Positions 49,763 to 58,210 of a stretch of 64,000 nucleotides of DNA are shown here, piece after piece (the stretch's first letter is position 1; each line of letters begins with the position of its first letter). The notes below the pieces were generated by a model, which was not told the origin of the DNA, searched no databases, and was given only the letters and a program-made list of their open reading frames with translations. The translations under genes and the position numbers were made by a program. Source of the stretch: Imperialibacter sp. EC-SDR9 (GTDB lineage Bacteria; Bacteroidota; Bacteroidia; Cytophagales; Cyclobacteriaceae); NCBI RefSeq assembly GCF_902498805.1, contig NZ_LR701587.1:1-64000 (forward strand), in the 5' to 3' direction.

Positions 49763-51124
49763 ATGCGCCTTCTGATTCTCTTTTTCCTCGGCCTGAGTGT
49801 CCAGGCTTACGGTCAGGTCAAACAACTCCCGTTAAAAGTATCCGACAGCCAGCGATTTCTGGTCTATTCTGATGGAAGCCCCTTCTTTTACCTGGGCGAC
49901 ACCGCCTGGGAGCTATTTCACAGGCTCAATCGTGAAGACACTGACTATTACCTGCAAAAAAGGAAGGAGCAGGGGTATACGGTGATCCAGGCCGTGGTGC
50001 TGGCTGAGCTGGATGGACTGAACACGCCCAATGCGCAAGGCAACAAACCGTTGGTTGACAATGATCCCACCAAGCCCAACGAGGCTTACTTCAAAGATGT
50101 GGATTGGGTGATCCAAAAAGCGGCTGAAATGGGACTATTTATCGGACTGTTACCAACCTGGGGCGACAAGCTTTTTAAGAATAACTGGGGGACAGGGCCC
50201 GAGATATTTAACGAGAAGAATGCCGCCATTTACGGCGAATACATTGGCAAGCGGTACAAAGACCAATGGAACATCATCTGGATATTGGGTGGCGATAGGA
50301 ACCCCAGAAACGAAGCAGATGTAGCCGTGTGGAATGCCATGGCGGAGGGTGTTGCAAAAGGTGTGGGAGGGTACGACAAAGGTCTGATGACCTACCATCC
50401 GCAGCCGCACCAAAACGGCGGTTCGTCTACCTGGTTTCACCGGGAGCAGTGGCTCGACTTTAACATGCACCAAACCGGTCACTGCTACGAAAACAACCGC
50501 CACGAGAAAATCACATGGGATTACAACCTGACACCCACGAAGCCGACGCTAGACGGAGAGCCGCTTTACGAGGAGCACCCTCTCTGCTTCAATATAAAAG
50601 AGCACGGCGTGTCCAATGCCGACAACGTGCGCAAGCTGGCTTACTGGCAGGTATTTGCAGGAGCGGCAGGGCATACCTATGGGAGTCACGCTGTGTGGCA
50701 GATGTATGATGAAAGCCGGGAGCCTGTGAACTCGCCGCAACACACCTGGAAAGAGTCGCTGGAGCTAACGGGAGGCAGGCAAATGGGCTATGTGCGCAAA
50801 CTGGTGGAGTCCCGGCCCATGCTGGAGCGAATTCCTGATCAGTCGATGGTGCTGGGAGAGAATGACCCGATGCAAGGCTACTACATCAGCGCCAACCGAT
50901 CGTCGAAAGGTGCCTTTGCTTTTGTTTACACGCCATTTGGTAGAGTGCTTAACCTCAATACCACCAGCCTGAAAGGAGCCTCATTGAATGTTTCGTGGTT
51001 CAATCCCCGCACGGGTGAAATGACCACTGCCGTGAAAATGGAGAAACAGCCCGAAATGGCGTTTATGCCTCCCTCCAAAGGAGAGGGGATGGACTGGGTG
51101 CTGGTGCTGGATGCGGTGGGGTAG
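49763..51124 (+). CDS. GH140-like (DUF4038) glycoside hydrolase
   Basis: A 453-residue exported enzyme with a signal peptide ending QAYGQ. SDGSPFFYLGDTAWELFHRL is the strong N-terminal DUF4038 signature, followed by a TIM barrel with IIWILGGDRNPR and TLDGEPLYEEHP, which hold the acidic pair proposed as catalytic. A C-terminal beta-domain (GASLNVSWFNPRTGEMT) resembles the putative collagen-binding domain that follows DUF4038. The family includes apiosidases acting on pectin side chains; the substrate here is inferred only. There is no obvious operon partner. Confidence 0.85.
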   Translation: MRLLILFFLGLSVQAYGQVKQLPLKVSDSQRFLVYSDGSPFFYLGDTAWELFHRLNREDTDYYLQKRKEQGYTVIQAVVLAELDGLNTPNAQGNKPLVDNDPTKPNEAYFKDVDWVIQKAAEMGLFIGLLPTWGDKLFKNNWGTGPEIFNEKNAAIYGEYIGKRYKDQWNIIWILGGDRNPRNEADVAVWNAMAEGVAKGVGGYDKGLMTYHPQPHQNGGSSTWFHREQWLDFNMHQTGHCYENNRHEKITWDYNLTPTKPTLDGEPLYEEHPLCFNIKEHGVSNADNVRKLAYWQVFAGAAGHTYGSHAVWQMYDESREPVNSPQHTWKESLELTGGRQMGYVRKLVESRPMLERIPDQSMVLGENDPMQGYYISANRSSKGAFAFVYTPFGRVLNLNTTSLKGASLNVSWFNPRTGEMTTAVKMEKQPEMAFMPPSKGEGMDWVLVLDAVG

Positions 51125-51678
51125 CGTGATTGCGTGGTAGCCTCGCCGCAAAAGCCTCCACAACGCCATCATTTCGAATGGATCGATAGCGCAATGAGAA
51201 ATCCCCCGAATCTACCGCCGAGCAGACCATGTGTTTTGCTGTGTGAATCCGTTTCAGCGTCGGGTTCCACCTCGGCTCATTCCTGTTTCTGAAACGCCCA
51301 CACTTTGTCTTAGCATTAACAAAATAACTTGCCATCGAGATGATGTTGTTGTGGTAACTGCTAGCGCATTAGGGATTTGAACCTATTTCTTATGTTACCA
51401 AAAGTTAAGAGAATCAGATGCAGGCAGACAATATAAAGTGTGATGCAGGTTCGCCATCTCTAATTTTACTATCGGGGAATGATGAATGCCGGTTAGAGTG
51501 GTTGATTTCTGTATTTTAATATATGACTAAATAATTGTTATTAGGTAAATATATTTGATCAGTTGTGTATATTGGTTCGTTTTAAGAAACTGCTGATTTA
51601 ATTTGAAGGAAGAAATCTTCGATGTTGTGTTTCTCGGAAGAGAGAAAATTCAATTAATACAGTCACAAGATATTTTTT
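51125..51678. other. Long intergenic gap with a dispersed hairpin-type repeat
   Basis: The 554-bp gap has no supported gene. Its left part (about 51165-51300) resembles intergenic elements of the CGTCATTTCGA...GAAATCCC type, and TCCGTTTCAGCGTCGGGTTC at 51248 recurs, with two changes, at 58131. The right part (51480-51678) is AT-rich and should hold the promoter of the VCBS lipoprotein gene, but no consensus was clear. Confidence 0.5.
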
Positions 51679-53505
51679 ATGATAAAATATTCAACTACAA
51701 AACTTTTAGGGCTATTCATCTTTATAAGCGCTATTACTGGATGTAGCGGCGATGATTCCGGGCAACCTCATGGTGTTGGAGAAATTAGTTTCAGTCCTAA
51801 ATTTGGCAACAAGTCGGGAAGCGGAAGATTACTGGACTTGAACGATGCCGCTTTTATTTTGATTACAATCAAAAAGGACGATGGCTCATCGACTCCGTAT
51901 TCAACGTCTAAAATAGAGCTATACCAATTAAACGGTGAATTTATCAGCCAAAAAATAAGCCTTCCGGTCGGCAGTTATTCCTTAACTGAATTCTTAGTGT
52001 TGGATGTCGATAGCAATATAATATATGCGACCCCCGAAGAGGGCTCTCTTCAGGCGCAAAATGTAGGTGATCCATTGCCGATTGAGTTTGTGATAAGCCG
52101 GGACGAAATTCTCGACTTGCAGGTGGAAGTAGTGTCAACCGAAGATTTGGAACTTGAAGACTTTGGCCTGGTAGGGTTTGATTTGTCTTTGGTGAACCTG
52201 TTCAGATTTTATATTAATGTGTCTGAGAAGGGCAAACTTGAGGAGCTTTTAAGTGCAGAATTAACAGTAGAGAGCGACACTTTCGTATTCCATCAGCACA
52301 TAGAAGCAATTGCCAATAATTCAGTAGTAATCAGAGATGGATACCCTGCTTATGAACTGACAATTGAACGTGAAGGATATGCCACCTTCAATTACACTTT
52401 TACCAGAGACAGTTTGGCGCATTACGAATCAAGTCCGTTAACTGTTGAGTTGGTGTCGGATAAGCCTTCCGACCTACCTTCAGGGTTCTTTATCGATAGT
52501 GGACAGGCGTTAGGTAGTTCGCAAAGCCAAAATGTGGCGCTGGGAGATTTGGATGGGGATGGCGACCTGGATGCCTTCGTAGTAAATGTAGGGCAACCCA
52601 ACAAGATCTGGGTTAATAATGGTGATGGATCGTTCACCGACAGTGGTCAGTTATTAGGAACTTCGAACAGTTATGCCGTAGCCTTAGGTGACCTGGATTC
52701 AGACGGAGATTTAGATGCCTTTGAGGTAAACAGCACCCAACCGAACAAAATATGGACGAATGACGGTAGTGGCAACTTCACCGACAGCGGCCAGGAACTG
52801 GGAATTGAAAAGAGTTTGGGTGTTGCACTTGGAGACCTGGATGGAGACGGGGATTTGGATGCATTTGTAGCAAACGATCTTCACCCCACATTTAGTACAA
52901 AAAGTAACAAAGTGTGGATCAATGACGGATTTGGCTCATTCACCGACAGCGGTCAATCTTTAGGAGATTCGAGAAGCAACGATGTTTCACTAGGCGATTT
53001 GGACGGTGATGGCGACTTGGATGCTTTTGTTGTTAATTATCAGGAACCTGATAGAGTCTGGCTTAATGATGGAAACGGCGCATTCACAAATAGCGGCCAA
53101 TCATTAGGAAACGCTTATAGCTTTGACGTTTCGTTAGGCGATTTAGATATGGATGGCGACCTTGATGCTTATGTGGTTAATAATTCCCAACCTGATAAGG
53201 TGTGGTTCAATAACGGACATGGAACCTTAACAGAAAGCAGCCAGTCATTGGGTGGCTTAACTAGCCAAAATGTATCTCTCGGTGACCTGAATGGCGATGG
53301 AGACCTCGATATTTTTGTGACAAATTACTTTAACAGTGTGGTATGGTTCAATGATGGAAATGGGTTCTTCACCGATACGGAGCAGTCTTTGGGTGGCTCG
53401 GCCATTGTCGGGGGCTCCCTGGGTGATTTAGATGGAGATGGAGATTTAGACGCTTTTGTTGTGCATGCAAACAATCTGCCTAATAAAGTCTGGATCAATC
53501 ACTGA
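51679..53505 (+). CDS. VCBS/FG-GAP repeat lipoprotein
   Basis: A 608-residue lipoprotein (cysteine after SAITG). Residues about 30-265 form beta-domains related in look to Bacteroidota surface lipoproteins, with no named family. From residue 272 to the end there are seven repeats of about 46 residues, each with a F-T-D-S-G-Q-x-L-G start, the calcium loop LGDLDGDGDLDAFVV and a closing KVW-x-N-D-G. This should fold into a seven-bladed propeller stabilised by calcium, as in integrin alpha chains. The very regular repeats suggest recent internal expansion. The function is probably adhesion or binding at the surface. Confidence 0.88.
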   Translation: MIKYSTTKLLGLFIFISAITGCSGDDSGQPHGVGEISFSPKFGNKSGSGRLLDLNDAAFILITIKKDDGSSTPYSTSKIELYQLNGEFISQKISLPVGSYSLTEFLVLDVDSNIIYATPEEGSLQAQNVGDPLPIEFVISRDEILDLQVEVVSTEDLELEDFGLVGFDLSLVNLFRFYINVSEKGKLEELLSAELTVESDTFVFHQHIEAIANNSVVIRDGYPAYELTIEREGYATFNYTFTRDSLAHYESSPLTVELVSDKPSDLPSGFFIDSGQALGSSQSQNVALGDLDGDGDLDAFVVNVGQPNKIWVNNGDGSFTDSGQLLGTSNSYAVALGDLDSDGDLDAFEVNSTQPNKIWTNDGSGNFTDSGQELGIEKSLGVALGDLDGDGDLDAFVANDLHPTFSTKSNKVWINDGFGSFTDSGQSLGDSRSNDVSLGDLDGDGDLDAFVVNYQEPDRVWLNDGNGAFTNSGQSLGNAYSFDVSLGDLDMDGDLDAYVVNNSQPDKVWFNNGHGTLTESSQSLGGLTSQNVSLGDLNGDGDLDIFVTNYFNSVVWFNDGNGFFTDTEQSLGGSAIVGGSLGDLDGDGDLDAFVVHANNLPNKVWINH

Positions 53506-53532
53506 TCTTATGAGGCATCTCTTATAATTTGA

Positions 53533-53727
53533 ATGGCCATTAAGATCAGAATGGAGGAAATGTAGGCAAAGCAAAAAAACATCGTGGGTGTTATTGGGTG
53601 AAAAAGCAGGTTATCCGAAATTCTCAACAAAAGAAAAAAGTTAACGATTGAGATGGTGAGAATCCTTGCGGAGCGGCTCAACCTCTCCGCTCAACTTCTT
53701 ATCAGTGACTACAATTTGATAAAATAA
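53533..53727 (+). pseudogene. Decayed HigA-like (XRE) antitoxin gene
   Basis: One reading frame gives AIKIRMEEM, a TAG stop (53563-53565), AKQKNIVGVIG, a TGA stop (53599-53601), KSRLSEILNKRKKLTIEM, then VRILAERLNLSAQLLISDYN before TAA at 53725-53727. This matches the HigA antitoxin order: EAIKxRMExxGL, K-x-x-D-L, IGxKSRxSEILNxKR and a final helix with L-N-x-x-A-x-x-L-I. Two internal stops and the missing upstream toxin show that the gene is dead. Confidence 0.72.
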
Positions 53728-53758
53728 TGGCTCTGGCAATCGAATTAGGAGCCAGCCC

Positions 53759-55972
53759 TCACACTTTCCTCACCCCAATCGGTAACTCATACACCCTCGT
53801 CCCACTCGCCCGATACACCGCATTGGCTATGGCGGCTCCCGAAGGAGGCATGGACACCTCGCCACCGCCTTCGGCAGGTAAGTCGGGGCGGTCGATGAGG
53901 GCTACTTCTACTTCAGGAATATCAGGGTAGCGGAAAATAGGGTAGGTGTTCCAGTCAGCGCTGGTGATTTCTTTGTCTTTGAACCTTACTTCTTCCATGA
54001 GCGTCCAGCTGGCTGCCTGTATCATGCCGCCTTCGAGCTGGTTAGTGAGGCCATCCACATTGATCACCTCGCCTACATCTACTGCCGCCCACATCTTTTT
54101 TACAGCCACCTTGCCTGTGGCTTTGTCTACCGCCACCCTGGCTGCTACTGCTGCATAGGCCGCTGTATTCTTATACCGGCTAAAGGCATAGCCGAGTCCT
54201 TCTCCGTCAGCCAGCGTTACCTGGGCTGTCATTTCCCTGAGCTTTTGGATCACCGCCACTGCCCGTTCATCGGTCAAATGGGCGATGCGAAAATCGAGTG
54301 GGTCCTTGCCTGCTTTTTCTGCGAGCTCATCCATCAGGCATTCAATGGCAAAAATGGTGGTATAAGCCCCCAGGCTCCTCAAGGAAGATACCCGCAACGG
54401 CCCATCGAAGAAGTGCGCATTCACCTGCATATTGGGAATGGCGTAGTACGGATCGGCATTGCGGTGGCCCCCGGCCAGGTAGCCCCTCGACTTCATTTGC
54501 ACGGGGTTGGTGATGTACCGGGCATCGAGCAATGTGCCGGCATCACCGTTGGGTCGGCAACTATGGCTGTCGGTCCATACGTCCGACTTCCAGCCGGTGA
54601 TCTTGCCATCTGCATCCAGGCTGGCTTCCACCTCCATGATCATGGCCGAGCCGTAAGGGTCCCATGTATGCTCATCCGTCCGTGACCACTGTACCCGCAC
54701 ATGCTTTCCGGGAAGCTCCATGGCTAGCAAGGCGGCATCCGCAGCGGCATCATCGGCCGTACTGTGCCCATAACAGCCTGCCCCGGGAACACCCACGATA
54801 TGGATTTTATCGACCTCCATACCCAGCATAGCTGATATGGCATTTCGCATAGGGTAAATGCCCTGGCTGTGAGACCAAATATGCAGCACGTCGCCATCAT
54901 ACATGGCCACGCCGCATGCCGGGCCCATGGAAGCGTGTTTGAGGTAAGGCTTTCGGAAGGTGGCTTTAACAGTTGAGTTGCCTTGGAAGGCTGCCGTTAC
55001 ATCGCCTTCATTTTTGACATTACTGGAGGGTTCTGCAATGCTTCGGATATGGTTGTACAACTCCTTTTGCTCAGGAAACGAAGTGTTGTCCTCCCATTCC
55101 GTATGTTCCCTCAGGTAACGCTCGGCTTTCACCGCCTGGTATTCCTTTTCGGTGATTACCCCAACAAAGCTGCCATTCACTACAGTCTTGATCACTCCTG
55201 ATACTGTTGTGGCAAGCCCTGCTTCATCCACTTTTACCAATTGGGACTTGTAACCGGGTGGCCGCAATACCCTGGCGTGTACCATGCCCGGAAACCGCAG
55301 ATCCTGCACATACACTTGTTCGCCCCTCACCATTTTTTCAATGTCGGTGCGGGGCACTGCTTTGCCCACATACCTGTGCTCCGTTTTGCTCTTGATTTTT
55401 ACCGGGGTGGTGACCTCCATATCGATCTGAGCGCCGTTCAATACTTCGGCAAAAGTCAGTGAGTCACCACTTTTTTTGGCTTTGATGGATCCGTTGAAAA
55501 GGATCAGGTCGTCAAATGAGGTCTTTAGTTTTTCTCCTGCCAGCTCCAGTAGTTTCTGTCTGGCTGTGGCTGCAGCGTAGCGCACCGACATGGCACTGTT
55601 GGGTACTGATCCACTGCCGGCGGTGTATCCTTCATCAGGTGTCAATCCTGTTTCTGCCAGTTGCACTTCCACCATGTCCAGTTCCATGTCCAGCTCTTCA
55701 GCGGCTACCTGCCGAATTGCCGTGCGGATACCCTGGCCCAGCTCCACTTTGCCCGAAAGCACCCTGATGCTGCCGTCTTCCAGTACCTGCAGCCAGGCAT
55801 TCACGGTTTTTGCACCCCGCATGCTTCCCGGAAGGCTTCCTTCGTAGTCGACCCGGGTGGCGATCACAGGGTCTGGCTCGCCGATGCACGAGGTGAGCAG
55901 GGGAAACCCCACACTGATGTATCCAATCTGTTGAAGGAATTTCCGTCTTGATGTACTGGTTGCTTCGATCAT
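53759..55972 (-). CDS. Molybdenum hydroxylase large subunit, Tat-exported (IorB-like)
   Basis: About 737 residues from the ATG at 55972. The start TSRRKFLQQIGYISVGFPLLTSC is a twin-arginine signal with a possible lipobox cysteine. The protein has two molybdopterin-binding halves of the xanthine dehydrogenase/aldehyde oxidase family: GKVELGQGIRTAIRQVAAEE and PGAGCYGHSTADDAAADAAL are cofactor-contact segments, and PAEGGGEVSMPPSGAAIANA carries the catalytic glutamate. It is closest in layout to isoquinoline 1-oxidoreductase large subunits, but the substrate (aldehyde or N-heterocycle) is unknown. The 2Fe-2S subunit gene lies 11 bp upstream. It depends on the cofactor made by the moa genes at the left end. 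Confidence 0.9.
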   Translation of the reverse strand: MIEATSTSRRKFLQQIGYISVGFPLLTSCIGEPDPVIATRVDYEGSLPGSMRGAKTVNAWLQVLEDGSIRVLSGKVELGQGIRTAIRQVAAEELDMELDMVEVQLAETGLTPDEGYTAGSGSVPNSAMSVRYAAATARQKLLELAGEKLKTSFDDLILFNGSIKAKKSGDSLTFAEVLNGAQIDMEVTTPVKIKSKTEHRYVGKAVPRTDIEKMVRGEQVYVQDLRFPGMVHARVLRPPGYKSQLVKVDEAGLATTVSGVIKTVVNGSFVGVITEKEYQAVKAERYLREHTEWEDNTSFPEQKELYNHIRSIAEPSSNVKNEGDVTAAFQGNSTVKATFRKPYLKHASMGPACGVAMYDGDVLHIWSHSQGIYPMRNAISAMLGMEVDKIHIVGVPGAGCYGHSTADDAAADAALLAMELPGKHVRVQWSRTDEHTWDPYGSAMIMEVEASLDADGKITGWKSDVWTDSHSCRPNGDAGTLLDARYITNPVQMKSRGYLAGGHRNADPYYAIPNMQVNAHFFDGPLRVSSLRSLGAYTTIFAIECLMDELAEKAGKDPLDFRIAHLTDERAVAVIQKLREMTAQVTLADGEGLGYAFSRYKNTAAYAAVAARVAVDKATGKVAVKKMWAAVDVGEVINVDGLTNQLEGGMIQAASWTLMEEVRFKDKEITSADWNTYPIFRYPDIPEVEVALIDRPDLPAEGGGEVSMPPSGAAIANAVYRASGTRVYELPIGVRKV

Positions 55973-55982
55973 GGCCGTTGGG

Positions 55983-56447
55983 TTAATGAGTTTTTGCTGC
56001 ACGCTTTACCGCTTTGACGACACGGGCATGTGTGCCGCAACGGCACAGGTTAAATTGTAACGCCTCCCGAATCGCTGCGTCATCCGGCCTGGGGTTTTTG
56101 TTCAGCAAATCCACCGCTGCCATCACCATCCCGTTCAGACAGTAGCCACACTGGGCGGCTTGTTCCTTCACAAATGCCTCCTGCACCACGTGAAGCTTTG
56201 CGTTGTCGTCTACCAGTCCTTCCAATGTAGTAATTTCAGTATTGCCGATCGAAGAAACTGACAGCATACAGCTTGTAGTAGCACGTCCGTCCAACAGCAC
56301 CATGCAAGCTCCACACTGCGAAAGGCCACAGCCGAATTTTGGGCCGTTGATTGCCAGGTCGTTACGAAGGACATACAGCAGCGGGGTGTCGGGCTCCGTC
56401 TCGACAGTTTTTTGAGCGCCATTGATATCAAGGGTGAATTCAGGCAT
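55983..56447 (-). CDS. Molybdenum hydroxylase small subunit, two [2Fe-2S] clusters (IorA-like)
   Basis: A 154-residue protein from the ATG at 56447. The plant-ferredoxin-type cluster is bound by GCGLSQCGACMVLLDG and a later Cys in TTSCML; the second, helical cluster is bound by QCGYCLNGM and NLCRCGTH. This is the standard four-plus-four cysteine set of the family. It has no Tat signal and is probably carried out with the large subunit. It is transcribed ahead of the large-subunit gene and is divergent from the oxidoreductase gene at 56724. Confidence 0.92.
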   Translation of the reverse strand: MPEFTLDINGAQKTVETEPDTPLLYVLRNDLAINGPKFGCGLSQCGACMVLLDGRATTSCMLSVSSIGNTEITTLEGLVDDNAKLHVVQEAFVKEQAAQCGYCLNGMVMAAVDLLNKNPRPDDAAIREALQFNLCRCGTHARVVKAVKRAAKTH

Positions 56448-56723
56448 TGTGTCTCTGGTTTGATTTCTAAGATAGGGAAATGGTGGCTTAATCGCTGGCG
56501 GAGGTAGAAAAACATTGTATTTCTGTTTCATTCGATGATTGATAACCTGCTAGACATGATGCAAGATGACTCGTGCATATTGGATAACGGGTTTGTTGCG
56601 GCGCCAGGGTGGAGTTTGCTGGCCATAACGCTCTATCGTCATTCATCACTATTCTCTGGTGTCTGGCAGGTATTTTTCGTAGCTTTTTCCCACAAGGATT
56701 TAAGCACTCTACCTACTATCCCC

Positions 56724-58022
56724 ATGGACAGAAGATATTTTATCAAGACTACCTCAGCGGGCATCGCCGCTAGCGCTGCATTTTCAGCCATGCCACTGAT
56801 GGGCATTGCCAGGCAACAAGCTACTTACAAAGTCGCACTCATCGGCTCCGGCTGGTGGGGTATGAACATCCTGGGGGAGGCCATGGCTTCTGGCAGGAGC
56901 AAAGTGGTGGCCATGGCCGACGTGGATAAAAACCAGTTGATGCCTGCTCTTGAAAAGGTTGAAAAGCTGACTGGCAATAAGCCGAAGCCTTATACCAACT
57001 ACAAGGAAATGCTCCAGAAGGAGAAGCCGGAGATTGTGATTGTGGCCACGCCTGATCATTGGCATGCCCTGGCTGCGATTGACGCTTTGAAAAGCGGTGC
57101 CCATGTGTATTGTGAAAAGCCCATTTGCCATACGATCAACGAAGGCAAGGCCATGGTGAAGGCGGCGCAGTCGACCGGGAAAGTGGTGCAGATAGGTCTG
57201 CACCGCCGGGCGTCCCCTCATAATATTTCAGCCAATGAGTTTCTGCGGTCAGGGAAGGCAGGCAAGATTGGTAGCGTGAAGTGTTTTATCAATTATGGAG
57301 GAGGGCCGGGCAGCATCACACCTAATTCAGAAGCCCCGGAAGGTATGGATTGGGATATGTATTGTGGGCCGGCACAGTTGGTTCCTTTCAACAAGACAAT
57401 TCACCCCAGAGGGTTCCGCCAGCACCTTAACTTTGCCAATGGCACCATCAGCGACTGGGGTGTGCACTGGTTCGACCAGGTGCTGTGGTGGACAGAGGAA
57501 AAAGCGCCAAAAAGGATTTATTCGAGCGCTACCCGCCGAATCAGGGAAGATAGCACCGATGCTGCTGATACCCAGCTAGCTGTCTTCGAATTTGAGTCGT
57601 TCACCATGCACTGGGAAAACCGCAATTACGCAGGCAATCGCCAGGAGGGCCCTGCCGTGGGTTGCTATTTCTATGGCACGGAAGGTGTGCTGCACCTTGG
57701 CTGGACTGACGGATGGACGTTTTACCCCGTTGATAAAAACAAGGAGATTGTGCACGTAGACCCCGTACTACACGAACCCGACCAGCAGAATATTAAAGAG
57801 CTGTGGACTGACTTCCTTAAGGTGATTGAGAGCAAAGGGCAAACCATCAACCCGATGATCAATGGGCAGCTGGCTACTAATATCAGCCTGCTGGCCATGG
57901 TGTCAGCGAAGGCGGGTCGCAGCATTGAGTGGGACGGCGATAAGCAGGAGGTGATCAACGACCCTGAGGCAAATAAGCTGCTTTCGAGGGAGTATAGGAA
58001 GGGGTACGAGTATCCGGTATGA
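56724..58022 (+). CDS. Tat-exported Gfo/Idh/MocA-family oxidoreductase
   Basis: About 432 residues from the ATG at 56724, which begins MDRRYFIKTTSAGIAASAAF, a twin-arginine signal; the frame is open far upstream but that part looks non-coding. The Rossmann site is VALIGSGWWGMN, followed by ADVDKNQL, and the conserved catalytic lysine is in CEKPICHT. WGVHWFDQVLWW in the second domain is typical of the secreted Bacteroidota members. These act on sugars or sugar derivatives with tightly bound NAD(P); the substrate is not known. It is divergent from the hydroxylase pair. Confidence 0.9.
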   Translation: MDRRYFIKTTSAGIAASAAFSAMPLMGIARQQATYKVALIGSGWWGMNILGEAMASGRSKVVAMADVDKNQLMPALEKVEKLTGNKPKPYTNYKEMLQKEKPEIVIVATPDHWHALAAIDALKSGAHVYCEKPICHTINEGKAMVKAAQSTGKVVQIGLHRRASPHNISANEFLRSGKAGKIGSVKCFINYGGGPGSITPNSEAPEGMDWDMYCGPAQLVPFNKTIHPRGFRQHLNFANGTISDWGVHWFDQVLWWTEEKAPKRIYSSATRRIREDSTDAADTQLAVFEFESFTMHWENRNYAGNRQEGPAVGCYFYGTEGVLHLGWTDGWTFYPVDKNKEIVHVDPVLHEPDQQNIKELWTDFLKVIESKGQTINPMINGQLATNISLLAMVSAKAGRSIEWDGDKQEVINDPEANKLLSREYRKGYEYPV

Positions 58023-58041
58023 CATCTGAGGCCGCCGAAAC

Positions 58042-58182
58042 AACGTCATGCCGATTCCGAGGAACGAGGGAGGCATCCCCCTGCTGATGACAGTAAGCCG
58101 TTCTGAAAACTCTGCCATCATCAAGGAGATTCCGTTCCGGCGTCGGGTTCCACGTTGCCTCCGTTTCGCTACGAATGACGTT
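58042..58182. repeat. Dispersed intergenic hairpin-type repeat
   Basis: The ends AACGTCAT (58042-58049) and ATGACGTT (58175-58182) are inverted copies, and inner parts such as CCGAGGAACGAGGGAGGCAT and CTCCGTTTCGCTACGAATG can partly pair. TCCGTTCCGGCGTCGGGTTC at 58131 recurs at 51248. It resembles the GTCATTTCGAGGAACGAGG-type elements common between genes in Bacteroidota. The gap holds no gene. Confidence 0.6.
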
Positions 58183-58210
58183 ATATTTCCAGATTTTTTT
58201 TGAAGCTTCC

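Noticed and set aside
51360-51400. tRNA fragment on the minus strand
   Set aside because: GGTTCAAATCCC looks like a T-arm, but the loop would be eight bases and no acceptor, anticodon or D-arm can be drawn; chance match or a remnant too small to support.
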